DNA of 13,423 nt, taken from NCBI GenBank assembly GCA_944385305.1, contig CALWWS010000018.1:1-13423 (forward strand), given 5' to 3'. The position numbers and the translations under genes are program-made. Below, one piece after another: positions 1-7,582 of the stretch (positions are counted from its first letter, which is position 1; each line of letters begins with the position of its first letter). The notes beneath the pieces were generated by a model that searched no databases, had not been told where the DNA came from, and was given only the letters and a program-made list of their open reading frames with translations. This stretch comes from an uncultured Oscillospiraceae bacterium. Its GTDB lineage: Bacteria; Bacillota; Clostridia; Oscillospirales; Oscillospiraceae.

Positions 1-1107
<1,107 letters not shown>

Positions 1108-1154
1108 CCGTTCCCGCTTGTCAGGATTTGAAAGTTCCCCCTTCAAACGGCTCT

Positions 1155-1183
1155 ATTTTATCACCAACTATACAATTTGTAAA
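1155..1183 (-). promoter_or_regulatory. Sigma-A type promoter for nifJ
   Basis: On the minus strand TTTACA (1183-1178) is followed by a 17-nt spacer and TAAAAT (1160-1155). Transcription would begin near 1148, giving a leader of about 130 nt that contains the long hairpin at 1046-1107. The surroundings are AT-rich, unlike the coding sequence. The prediction rests on consensus only. Confidence 0.7.
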
Positions 1184-1287
1184 TCAAATCTTATTCCGAA
1201 CTAATTTTTTTCGTTTTTATGCGGATATCCCGCCTGTTCCACCGCTTTTACTAACTATTACGCCGGGAAAAATACCCTTTCTTTTTC

Positions 1288-1316
1288 TTTACAAACTAAA
1301 CTCATTGTGCTAAAAT
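1288..1316 (+). promoter_or_regulatory. Sigma-A type promoter (P1) for the comM operon
   Basis: TTTACA (1288-1293), a 17-nt spacer and TAAAAT (1311-1316), with TGC directly before the -10 (extended -10). The hexamers and spacer length are identical to those of the divergent nifJ promoter. A transcript starting near 1323 would have a leader of about 130 nt and would carry the palindrome at 1371-1401 as an RNA hairpin. Confidence 0.65.
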
Positions 1317-1369
1317 ATTGCGCCTTTTTAATTGAACTGTATGTTTTGCTTTTTCCCGGCGGAGGGATG

Positions 1370-1378
1370 TGGTATAAT
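1370..1378 (+). promoter_or_regulatory. Possible second promoter (P2) for comM: extended -10 only
   Basis: TGGTATAAT gives a perfect TATAAT (1373-1378) with an upstream TGn extension. The -35 region at the right distance is only a T-run followed by cytosines (1350-1356), so activity would rest on the extended -10 or on an activator. The -10 lies inside the left arm of the palindrome at 1371-1401; a protein bound there would block it. Confidence 0.45.
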
Positions 1379-1401
1379 AGCCGCAAATCGGCTATTATAC
1401 C
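1371..1401. repeat. Perfect 13-bp inverted repeat with 5-nt loop, overlapping -10 boxes on both strands
   Basis: The left arm GGTATAATAGCCG (1371-1383) and right arm CGGCTATTATACC (1389-1401) are exact reverse complements around CAAAT. Each strand therefore reads TGGTATAAT, an extended -10, so the site is a symmetric candidate promoter as well as a possible operator or RNA hairpin. A small second inverted repeat, CCAGG-TTT-CCTGG (1400-1412), follows directly. The known regulator motifs I can recall do not match it. Confidence 0.8.
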
Positions 1402-1455
1402 AGGTTTCCTGGCACATGCAGCAGACTGGAAATTTGGGGGAGAGGGGATGAGGGC

Positions 1456-2973
1456 TTGCTGTGCCATGTACGCTCCCTGGGCCTGACGGGGGTGACGGGG
1501 TACGAGGTGTCCGCCGAGTGCGATCTGTCCGGCGGTCTGCCCGCCTTTGATATTGTGGGCCTGCCCGACACGGCGGTGAAGGAGGCCCGGGACCGGGTGC
1601 GCGCCGCCATCAAAAACTGCGGCTTTACCTTTCCCGTCTCCCGCATCACCGTCAATCTGGCCCCCGCCGACCGGCGCAAGGCAGGGACGGTGTACGATCT
1701 GCCCATCCTGGTGGGGCTGCTCACCGCCGGGGGCCAGCTGAGCCTGAAAAGCCGCAGGAGCGCCTTTGTGGGGGAGCTGTCCCTCTCAGGGGCCCTGCGC
1801 CCGGTGCGGGGCATGCTGCCCATGGCCATGGCCGCCCTGGAGGCGGGGATCGACACTCTCTACGTCCCCGCCGCCTCCGCCGCCGAGGCCACCCTGGCCG
1901 GGCCGGAGCTGACGGTCTATCCGGTGGAAAACGTCCGGCAGCTGGTGGATCACCTGACGGGGAGCGCCCCCATTTCCCCCGCCCAGCCCTGGCAGCCGGG
2001 GCCAGAGGACTTTGCCTGTCCCGACTTTGCCGACGTGAAGGGGCAGGAGACGGTGAAGCGGGCCTTGGAGATCGCCGCGGCGGGCGGGCACAACATCGCC
2101 ATGGTTGGCCCGCCCGGCTCGGGCAAGTCCATGCTGGCCAAGCGCCTGCCCTCCATCCTGCCCGATATGACCCGGCGGGAGGCCCTGGAGGCCACCCAGG
2201 TGCACTCCGTGCTGGGTCTCACCAGCGCCCAGCACCCTCTGCTGGTGCAGCGGCCCTTCCGCTCCCCCCACCACACGGTGTCCGCCATGGGCATGGCGGG
2301 GGGCGGCAGCAACCCCCGGCCCGGAGAGATCTCCCTGGCCCACAACGGGGTGCTCTTCCTGGACGAGCTGCCCGAGTTCTCCAAGGAGGTGCTGGAGACC
2401 CTGCGCCAGCCCCTGGAGGACGGCAAAGTACAGATCAGCCGGGTGGCCGGGTGGGCGGAGTTTCCCGCCCGGTTTATGCTGGTGTGCGCCATGAACCCCT
2501 GCAAGTGCGGCTGGTACGGCTACTCAGACCGGTGCCGCTGCACCCCGGCGGAGGTGGAGCGGTATCTGGGCCGCCTGTCCGGGCCCCTGCTGGATCGCAT
2601 CGACCTGTACGCCGAGGTGCCCCCTCTGTCCTTTGAGGAGCTCTCCCGCCGGCCCGCCGCCGAGAGCTCGGCGGACATCAAAAAGCGGGTGGACGCCGCC
2701 CGGAAGCGCCAGACCGCCCGCTTCGGCCCCCAGGGTCCCGACTGCAACGCCCACATGGGCCCCCGGGAGCTGGAGCAGTACTGCCGCCTGGACGAGGGGT
2801 GCCGGCAGCTGATGCAGGGGGCCTTTGAGCACATGGGGCTCACCGCCCGCAGCTACGACCGCATTCTCCGGGTGGCCCGCACCATCGCGGATCTGGACGG
2901 CTGCGAGGCAATCGAAGTATCACACCTGGCCGAGGCTATTCAGTACCGGGCCAGCGAGTATTTAAGGAGATAG
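1456..2973 (+). CDS. comM: ComM/YifB-family Mg-chelatase-like AAA+ ATPase
   Basis: A 505-aa protein of the YifB/ComM family. ComM of transforming Gram-negative bacteria is a hexameric branch-migration helicase that helps integrate incoming DNA; the clostridial relatives are less studied. An N-terminal ChlI-like/Lon-S5-fold domain spans about residues 1-170 and opens with the typical SLGLTGVTGYEVSAECDLS. The AAA+ core has Walker A GPPGSGKS (218-225), Walker B LFLDE (300-304) and a cysteine cluster C344, C349, C351, C360, C362 in the AMNPCKCG region characteristic of the family. A C-terminal Mg-chelatase helical domain occupies about 405-505. The start is TTG, preceded by a purine-rich GGGGGAGAGGGG stretch; the N-terminus aligns with family starts and no in-frame ATG lies upstream. 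It is first in a five-gene run; thiI begins 7 nt after its stop and uses an AAGGAGA site inside the comM tail. Confidence 0.93.
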   Translation: MLCHVRSLGLTGVTGYEVSAECDLSGGLPAFDIVGLPDTAVKEARDRVRAAIKNCGFTFPVSRITVNLAPADRRKAGTVYDLPILVGLLTAGGQLSLKSRRSAFVGELSLSGALRPVRGMLPMAMAALEAGIDTLYVPAASAAEATLAGPELTVYPVENVRQLVDHLTGSAPISPAQPWQPGPEDFACPDFADVKGQETVKRALEIAAAGGHNIAMVGPPGSGKSMLAKRLPSILPDMTRREALEATQVHSVLGLTSAQHPLLVQRPFRSPHHTVSAMGMAGGGSNPRPGEISLAHNGVLFLDELPEFSKEVLETLRQPLEDGKVQISRVAGWAEFPARFMLVCAMNPCKCGWYGYSDRCRCTPAEVERYLGRLSGPLLDRIDLYAEVPPLSFEELSRRPAAESSADIKKRVDAARKRQTARFGPQGPDCNAHMGPRELEQYCRLDEGCRQLMQGAFEHMGLTARSYDRILRVARTIADLDGCEAIEVSHLAEAIQYRASEYLRR

Positions 2974-2980
2974 GACGAAT

Positions 2981-4147
2981 ATGCACGAGATTATTCTGAT
3001 GAAGCTGGGGGAGCTGGTGCTCAAGGGGCTCAACCGCCGCAGCTTTGAGGACAAGCTGATGGCCAACGCCCGCCGCCGGCTCAAGCCCTTCGGGGAGTTC
3101 CGGGTGTATACCAAGCAGTCCACCCTGTATGTGGAGCCCAAGGGGGAGGGGTGCGATCTGGAGGGGGCCTGGCAGGCCATGACGCGCCTGTTCGGCGTGG
3201 TGGGCCTGTCCCGGGCCCGGGCCTGCGCCAAGGACAAGGACGCCCTGCTGGAGACCGCCAAGACCTATCTGGACGACAAGCTGCGCGCCGCCAGAACCTT
3301 CAAGGAGGAGTCCAAGCGGGCGGACAAGAGCATTCCCATGACTTCCATCCAGCTCTCCCAGTACGTGGGCGGGGAGCTGCACGAGGCCTACCCCCACCTG
3401 CAGGTGGATGTGCACCACCCGGAGCTGACCGTCTATCTGGAGGTGCGGGACTACGCCGCCTATGTCCACGCCGACCCGGAGCCCGGGGCCGGCGGCCTGC
3501 CGGTGGGCATCGGCGGGCGGGCGGTAAGCCTGCTGTCGGGGGGCATCGACTCCCCGGTGGCCTCCTGGATGATCGCCAAGCGGGGCATCGCCCTGGAGAT
3601 GGTCCACTTCTTCTCCTACCCCTACACCTCCCAGGCCGCCAAGGACAAGGTTCTGGAGCTGGCCCGGCTGCTCACTCCCTGGTGCGGCTCCCTGACGGTG
3701 CACGTGGTGCCCTTCACCGCCCTGCAGGAGGAGCTGCGCCGCTCCTGCCCGGAGGAGCTGTTTACCATCCTCATGCGCCGGTTTATGATGCGCATTGCCC
3801 AGCGGGTGGCCCAGCGCATCGGGGCGGGGGCTCTGGTCACGGGGGAGAGCCTGGGCCAGGTGGCCAGCCAGACCATGGACGCCATGCGCTGCACCGGTCA
3901 GGTGTGCTCCCTGCCCATCCTGCGCCCGGTGGTGGGGATGGACAAGGAGGAGATCGTGCGCATCGCCCGGACGATCGGCACCTTTGAGACCTCCATTCTC
4001 CCCTATGAGGACTGCTGCACCGTCTTTACCCCCCGCCACCCCCGCCTGCGCCCCCTGCCCGGCGAGGTGGAGGCGGCGGAGGCCAAGCTGGATGTGGAGG
4101 GCCTGGTGAACGCCGCCGTGGATGGTATTGAGCGCATCCGGGTATAA
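2981..4147 (+). CDS. thiI: tRNA 4-thiouridine synthase ThiI, short form without rhodanese domain
   Basis: A 388-aa protein that makes 4-thiouridine at position 8 of tRNA: it adenylates U8 with ATP and then inserts sulfur from a persulfide donor. In some species it also serves thiamine thiazole synthesis. The ferredoxin-like/THUMP RNA-binding part covers about residues 1-165, and the PP-loop ATP-pyrophosphatase begins at about 175 with SGGIDS (186-191). The conserved EDCC motif holds C345 and C346, the region of the catalytic cysteine. The protein ends after the AANH domain, so it lacks the C-terminal rhodanese domain of enterobacterial ThiI and resembles the Bacillus type. In Bacillus a dedicated desulfurase (NifZ) lies next door; none is present here. 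ATG at 2981 follows AAGGAGA (2964-2970). cinA follows after 38 nt. Confidence 0.95.
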   Translation: MHEIILMKLGELVLKGLNRRSFEDKLMANARRRLKPFGEFRVYTKQSTLYVEPKGEGCDLEGAWQAMTRLFGVVGLSRARACAKDKDALLETAKTYLDDKLRAARTFKEESKRADKSIPMTSIQLSQYVGGELHEAYPHLQVDVHHPELTVYLEVRDYAAYVHADPEPGAGGLPVGIGGRAVSLLSGGIDSPVASWMIAKRGIALEMVHFFSYPYTSQAAKDKVLELARLLTPWCGSLTVHVVPFTALQEELRRSCPEELFTILMRRFMMRIAQRVAQRIGAGALVTGESLGQVASQTMDAMRCTGQVCSLPILRPVVGMDKEEIVRIARTIGTFETSILPYEDCCTVFTPRHPRLRPLPGEVEAAEAKLDVEGLVNAAVDGIERIRV

Positions 4148-4185
4148 TCAATCCTGTTTTCCCCACAGAAAGGAAGTGTGTTCCC

Positions 4186-5451
4186 GTGTCCCACACTGCG
4201 GAACTGATTGCCGTCGGCACCGAGCTGCTGCTGGGCAACATCGCCAACACCGACGCCCAGATGCTCTCCCAGGGCCTCTCCCGGCTGGGCATCAACGTCT
4301 ACTACCACACGGTGGTGGGGGACAACCCCCAGCGGCTGCAGGCCGCCGTGGAGACCGCCCGCGCCCGGGCGGACATTATCATTACCACCGGCGGGCTGGG
4401 GCCCACCTGCGACGATCTCACAAAAAATATCCTGGCCCAGTGCTTCGGCAAGCGTCTGGTGTACCACGAGCCCTCCGCCCGGCGGATTGAGGAGTACTTC
4501 CGCCGCCTGCACCGGGGGGGCGAGATGACGCAGAACAACTATCAGCAGGCCTGGCTGCCCGAGGGGTGCACCGTGCTGGAAAACGACTGGGGCACCGCCC
4601 CCGGCTGCGCCTTTGAGGCCGACGGGGTGCACGTGATCATGCTCCCCGGCCCGCCCCGGGAGTGCTCGGCCATGTTCCGCTACCGGGCGGTACCCTACCT
4701 GGAGAAGCTGGCCGACGGGGCCATCCTCTCCCGCACCCTGCGCATTTTCGGCCGGGGGGAGTCCTCTGTGGAGGCCGAGCTGCGGGAGCGGATGAACCAG
4801 CTGGAAAATCCCACCCTGGCCCCCTACGCCAAGGAGGGGGAGGTGGAGCTGCGCATCACCGCCAGGGCCCCCGACAAACAGCAGGCCGCCGCCCTCATCG
4901 CCCCGGTGGAGGAGGAGGTGCGCGCCCGCTTCGGCTCCCTCATCTACGGGGCGGACGTCACCTCCCTGGAGGAGGTGGTGCTCTCCCTGCTCAAGCAGCG
5001 GAAGCTCACCTTCGGCTGCGCGGAGAGCTGCACCGGCGGGCTCATCGCCAAGCGCTTTACCGACCTGCCCGGGGCCTCCGCCGTGTTCCGGGGGGGCGTG
5101 GTGAGCTACACCGACGGGGTGAAGCGGGACGTGCTGGGGGTGCCCCAGGCCCTGCTGGACGAGTTCGGCGCGGTGTCCGAGCCGGTGGCCCGGGCCATGG
5201 CCCAGGGCGCCCGGCAGGCGCTGGGCTGCGATCTGGCGGTTTCCGCCACCGGGGTGGCGGGGCCCGACCCCGACGAGCGGGGCACCCCGGTGGGTCTGAT
5301 CTTTGTGGCCCTGGCCACCCCGGAGGGGGTCACGGTGCGCCAGATCACCTCAGGCACCGGCCGCACCCGGGCCCGCACCATCGCCGCCAGCCACGCCTTT
5401 GATCTCCTGCGCCGCTACCTCACCGGCCTGGATCTCCGGCTGCGCCCCTGA
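4186..5451 (+). CDS. cinA: CinA-family protein: molybdopterin-binding-like domain plus NMN deamidase domain
   Basis: A 421-aa two-domain CinA. The N-terminal MoCF-like (COG1058) domain, about residues 1-170, shows GTELLLGN (11-18), GGLGPTCDD (69-77) and MLPGPPRE (152-159); in characterised homologues this half hydrolyses ADP-ribose. A linking KH-like segment covers about 175-260. The C-terminal PncC domain, about 262-415, shows AESCTGG (279-285) and SATGVAGP (353-360), the signature of nicotinamide mononucleotide deamidase, which recycles pyridine nucleotides by making nicotinic acid mononucleotide. S281 is the expected catalytic serine. The start is GTG at 4186 after AAAGGAAG (about 4168-4175). 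The family name comes from competence induction in Streptococcus pneumoniae, where cinA precedes recA; here it follows comM and thiI. Length is normal for the family. No gene break is seen. Confidence 0.94.
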   Translation: MSHTAELIAVGTELLLGNIANTDAQMLSQGLSRLGINVYYHTVVGDNPQRLQAAVETARARADIIITTGGLGPTCDDLTKNILAQCFGKRLVYHEPSARRIEEYFRRLHRGGEMTQNNYQQAWLPEGCTVLENDWGTAPGCAFEADGVHVIMLPGPPRECSAMFRYRAVPYLEKLADGAILSRTLRIFGRGESSVEAELRERMNQLENPTLAPYAKEGEVELRITARAPDKQQAAALIAPVEEEVRARFGSLIYGADVTSLEEVVLSLLKQRKLTFGCAESCTGGLIAKRFTDLPGASAVFRGGVVSYTDGVKRDVLGVPQALLDEFGAVSEPVARAMAQGARQALGCDLAVSATGVAGPDPDERGTPVGLIFVALATPEGVTVRQITSGTGRTRARTIAASHAFDLLRRYLTGLDLRLRP

Positions 5452-5507
5452 TTGCATCTGCGCCGCACCTGTACAGAGAGAAATTGTGTGTGAAGGAAGG
5501 ATGCCCT

Positions 5508-6959
5508 GTGAAAAAAGCGTGTGTGTGCCTCCTCAGCCTGCTTGTGTGCCTCTCGCTGGTTCTCCCCGCCGGGGCGGCCGCCTACCCCGATCTGGACGAG
5601 AGCCACTGGGCCTATGAGCAGATGGACGCCGCCCGCTCCTGCGGCGTTATCACCGGCCTGCCCGACGGGAGCATGGCCCCCGACGCCACCCTGTCCTGGG
5701 GTCAGTATCTGACTATGCTGGCCCGGGCCTTTTACTCCGGCGGGCTCTCCGCCGCCCCCTCCGACCCTGCGGCCCACTGGGCCCAGGGGGCCCTGCAGGC
5801 CGCCCTGGAGGAGGGGGTGCTCCTCTCCGGCGATTTCCTGGACTTCTCCAATCTGGACGCCCCCCTCACCCGGCAGGACGCGGCGGTGCTCCTCTTCCGC
5901 CTGCTGCCCGAGGAACGCTCCGACTGGTGGTGGACGCCCCCTGACGCCGCCGCCGAGCTGAGCGACTTTGCCGCCCTGCCCGCCCAGTACCAGGAGGCGG
6001 TGGCGGAGGTGTACGCCCGGGGCATTGTCACCGGCCTGCCCGACGGCACCTTCGGCGGGGGGCGCACCCTCACCCGTGCCGACGGCACCGTGCTGCTCAT
6101 GCGCCTGCTGGACGAGCGGGACAGCGCCCTGCGGGGGGAGACGGTGGACGTGCTGGTGCACCTGGTGGACGCCTCCGGCAGAGCAATTGCCCCGGATCAG
6201 ATCTGCCAGGGGTATATCGGCGGCTACCTCTCGGAGAGCACGGTAAACATCCCGGATAACTACACCCTCACCGGCTCCTACCAGTCCGTCACCTCCCTGA
6301 CCCGGGAGGCCACCCTGGTCTGCCGCGCCCTCACCCAGGCGGAGATGGCCTACAACGCCGCTTTGGATCAGGTCAGCGCGGGGCTGATGAGCTGGGAGGA
6401 GCTGGAGAACCAGGACTTCTGGCTCCAGTTCCCCGGAGAAAATACCCGCAAGTACCAGCTGCTCTTCGGCTCGGCGGACAAGCGCCGCTTTGCCTCCCAG
6501 GAGGAGGCCAGCGCCGCCATGACCCAGGTCACCGTCCCCGTGTGGCACCTGGACGGGGCGGGGAACAAGGTGGCCTCCACCTGCACCTTCACCGTCCACG
6601 CCGCCCTGGCCCAGGAGGCCACCGCCATCTTCACCGAGATCTACCAGGATCCGGAGCAGTTTCCCATCTATGAGATCGGCGGCTACTCCTGGCGGGGGGA
6701 CAGCGCCACCGGCGAACACAACTGCGGCACCGCCCTGGACCTGAACGCCAACGAGAACTGCCAGGTGCGGGACGGCCAGGTGCTGGCGGGCAGCCTGTGG
6801 CAGCCGGGGGTCAATCCCTACTCCATTCCCGCTGACAGCTCGGTGGTGCGCATCTTCGCCCAGCACGGCTGGAGCTGGGGGGGCGACGCCTGGGCCTACG
6901 ACAGTGACATCACCTCGGGCTACCACGACTACATGCACTTCTCCTACATGGGAGGCTAG
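5508..6959 (+). CDS. Secreted SLH-domain protein with C-terminal M15-type D,D-carboxypeptidase domain
   Basis: A 483-aa exported cell-wall protein. Residues 1-25 form a signal peptide (KK, then a leucine/valine-rich core ending AGAAA). Three SLH repeats follow at about 26-78, 86-137 and 150-203. The first has lost the TRAE-like motif (SWGQ instead), while the second and third keep TRQD and TRAD; SLH repeats usually bind pyruvylated secondary wall polymer. Residues about 205-330 match no domain I recognise. The C-terminal part (about 335-483) looks like a VanY/M15_4 peptidase: zinc ligands H404 and D411 in GEHNCGTALDLN, and H477 in the terminal MHFSY motif, with WSWGGDAW shortly before. It would trim D-Ala from peptidoglycan stems. 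GTG at 5508 is chosen because AAGGAAGG (5493-5500) lies 7 nt upstream and it places the signal peptide at the start; the in-frame TTG at 5484 lacks a site. Confidence 0.85.
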   Translation: MKKACVCLLSLLVCLSLVLPAGAAAYPDLDESHWAYEQMDAARSCGVITGLPDGSMAPDATLSWGQYLTMLARAFYSGGLSAAPSDPAAHWAQGALQAALEEGVLLSGDFLDFSNLDAPLTRQDAAVLLFRLLPEERSDWWWTPPDAAAELSDFAALPAQYQEAVAEVYARGIVTGLPDGTFGGGRTLTRADGTVLLMRLLDERDSALRGETVDVLVHLVDASGRAIAPDQICQGYIGGYLSESTVNIPDNYTLTGSYQSVTSLTREATLVCRALTQAEMAYNAALDQVSAGLMSWEELENQDFWLQFPGENTRKYQLLFGSADKRRFASQEEASAAMTQVTVPVWHLDGAGNKVASTCTFTVHAALAQEATAIFTEIYQDPEQFPIYEIGGYSWRGDSATGEHNCGTALDLNANENCQVRDGQVLAGSLWQPGVNPYSIPADSSVVRIFAQHGWSWGGDAWAYDSDITSGYHDYMHFSYMGG

Positions 6960-6967
6960 GTATCCGT

Positions 6968-7534
6968 ATGACCATCTCCTTTGCCCGGCCGGAGGACTGC
7001 CAGGCCCTGCTGGACATCTACGGGCAGTACATGGACGCCCCCATTACCTTTGAGTATACTCTCCCCTCCCGGGAGGAGTTTGCCAGGCGCATCCGCACCA
7101 TCTCCCGGGATTACCCCTACCTGGTGTGCCGGGAGGGGGAGCGGATTTTGGGCTACGCCTACGCCCACCGGCACATGGAGCGGGCGGCCTACCAGTGGAA
7201 CGCGGAGCTGTCGGTCTACCTGGACAGGGATCACACCGGCATGGGGCTGGGCCGCAGGCTCTACCAGGCCCTGCTGGATATCCTGCCCCTGCAAAACGTG
7301 GTCAACGCCTACGGCTGCGTCACCCTGCCCAACCCGAAGAGCGAGGGGCTCCACACCGCCCTGGGCTTCCGGCTGATGGGGGTGTACCCCAACGCCGGGT
7401 ACAAAAACGGCCGGTGGCACAACGTAGGGTGGTTTGAAAAGCAGATCGCTCCCCACCCCAATCCGCCCCGGCCCTTTTTGCCCATCTCCCAGGTTGACCG
7501 GGCGCAGCTGGAGGAAATTCTGGCCCGATCATAA
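6968..7534 (+). CDS. GNAT-family N-acetyltransferase, phosphinothricin acetyltransferase-like
   Basis: A 188-aa GNAT protein that would transfer an acetyl group from acetyl-CoA to an amino group. The layout resembles the Bar/PAT/MddA subgroup: an N-terminal ARPEDCQALLDIY helix region, ELSVYLDRDHTGMGLGRRLYQAL as the acetyl-CoA loop region (G93-L94-G95, with T90 where Q or R is usual), and a late GYKNGRWHNVGWFEK block typical of that subgroup. PAT-like enzymes acetylate phosphinothricin or methionine sulfoximine/sulfone, but substrate cannot be read from sequence. A proline-rich tail of about 30 residues (from about 160) follows the fold. ATG at 6968 lies 8 nt after the SLH peptidase stop; the best Shine-Dalgarno is GGGAGG in that gene's tail, with long spacing (13 nt), suggesting translational coupling. 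It is the last gene of the run; its stop abuts the terminator. Confidence 0.85.
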   Translation: MTISFARPEDCQALLDIYGQYMDAPITFEYTLPSREEFARRIRTISRDYPYLVCREGERILGYAYAHRHMERAAYQWNAELSVYLDRDHTGMGLGRRLYQALLDILPLQNVVNAYGCVTLPNPKSEGLHTALGFRLMGVYPNAGYKNGRWHNVGWFEKQIAPHPNPPRPFLPISQVDRAQLEEILARS

Positions 7535-7582
7535 AAACACGGCGTATTCTTCCGTCGGAAGAATACGCCGTGTTTTATTTTC
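7534..7582. terminator. Bidirectional intrinsic terminator between GNAT gene and mnmA
   Basis: A perfect 20-bp stem (7534-7553 with 7557-7576) with a 3-nt loop (GTC) is flanked by an A-run on the left and a T-run on the right, so each strand yields hairpin plus U-tract. It touches the TAA of the acetyltransferase (7532-7534) and the T-run overlaps the TGA of mnmA (7583-7581). It closes both convergent operons. Confidence 0.95.

Noticed and set aside
1128..1313. 61-codon open frame in the AT-rich intergenic region
   Set aside because: TTG start without ribosome binding site, overlaps the nifJ promoter and the comM P1 promoter, and lacks the codon bias of neighbours.
1394..1399. A second nifJ promoter from the leftward TATAAT of the palindrome
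   Set aside because: The -35 position (about 1417-1422) reads GCTGCA on that strand, a poor match, and a better nifJ promoter lies at 1155-1183; kept only as part of the palindrome finding.
2936..4039. 367-codon open frame on the minus strand opposite thiI
   Set aside because: Shadow of the high-GC thiI gene; no motif.
4143..4148. TATAAT overlapping the thiI stop codon, possible promoter for cinA
   Set aside because: No -35 at 16-18 nt and no TGn extension; the letters come from the GTA-TAA codons.
5484..5507. Upstream TTG start for the SLH protein
   Set aside because: No ribosome binding site; it would put eight residues including two cysteines before the signal peptide. GTG at 5508 has AAGGAAGG upstream.
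5415..6938. 507-codon open frame on the minus strand opposite the SLH peptidase
   Set aside because: Composition is low-complexity G/V/H, no recognisable motif, fully antisense to a protein with signal peptide and SLH repeats.
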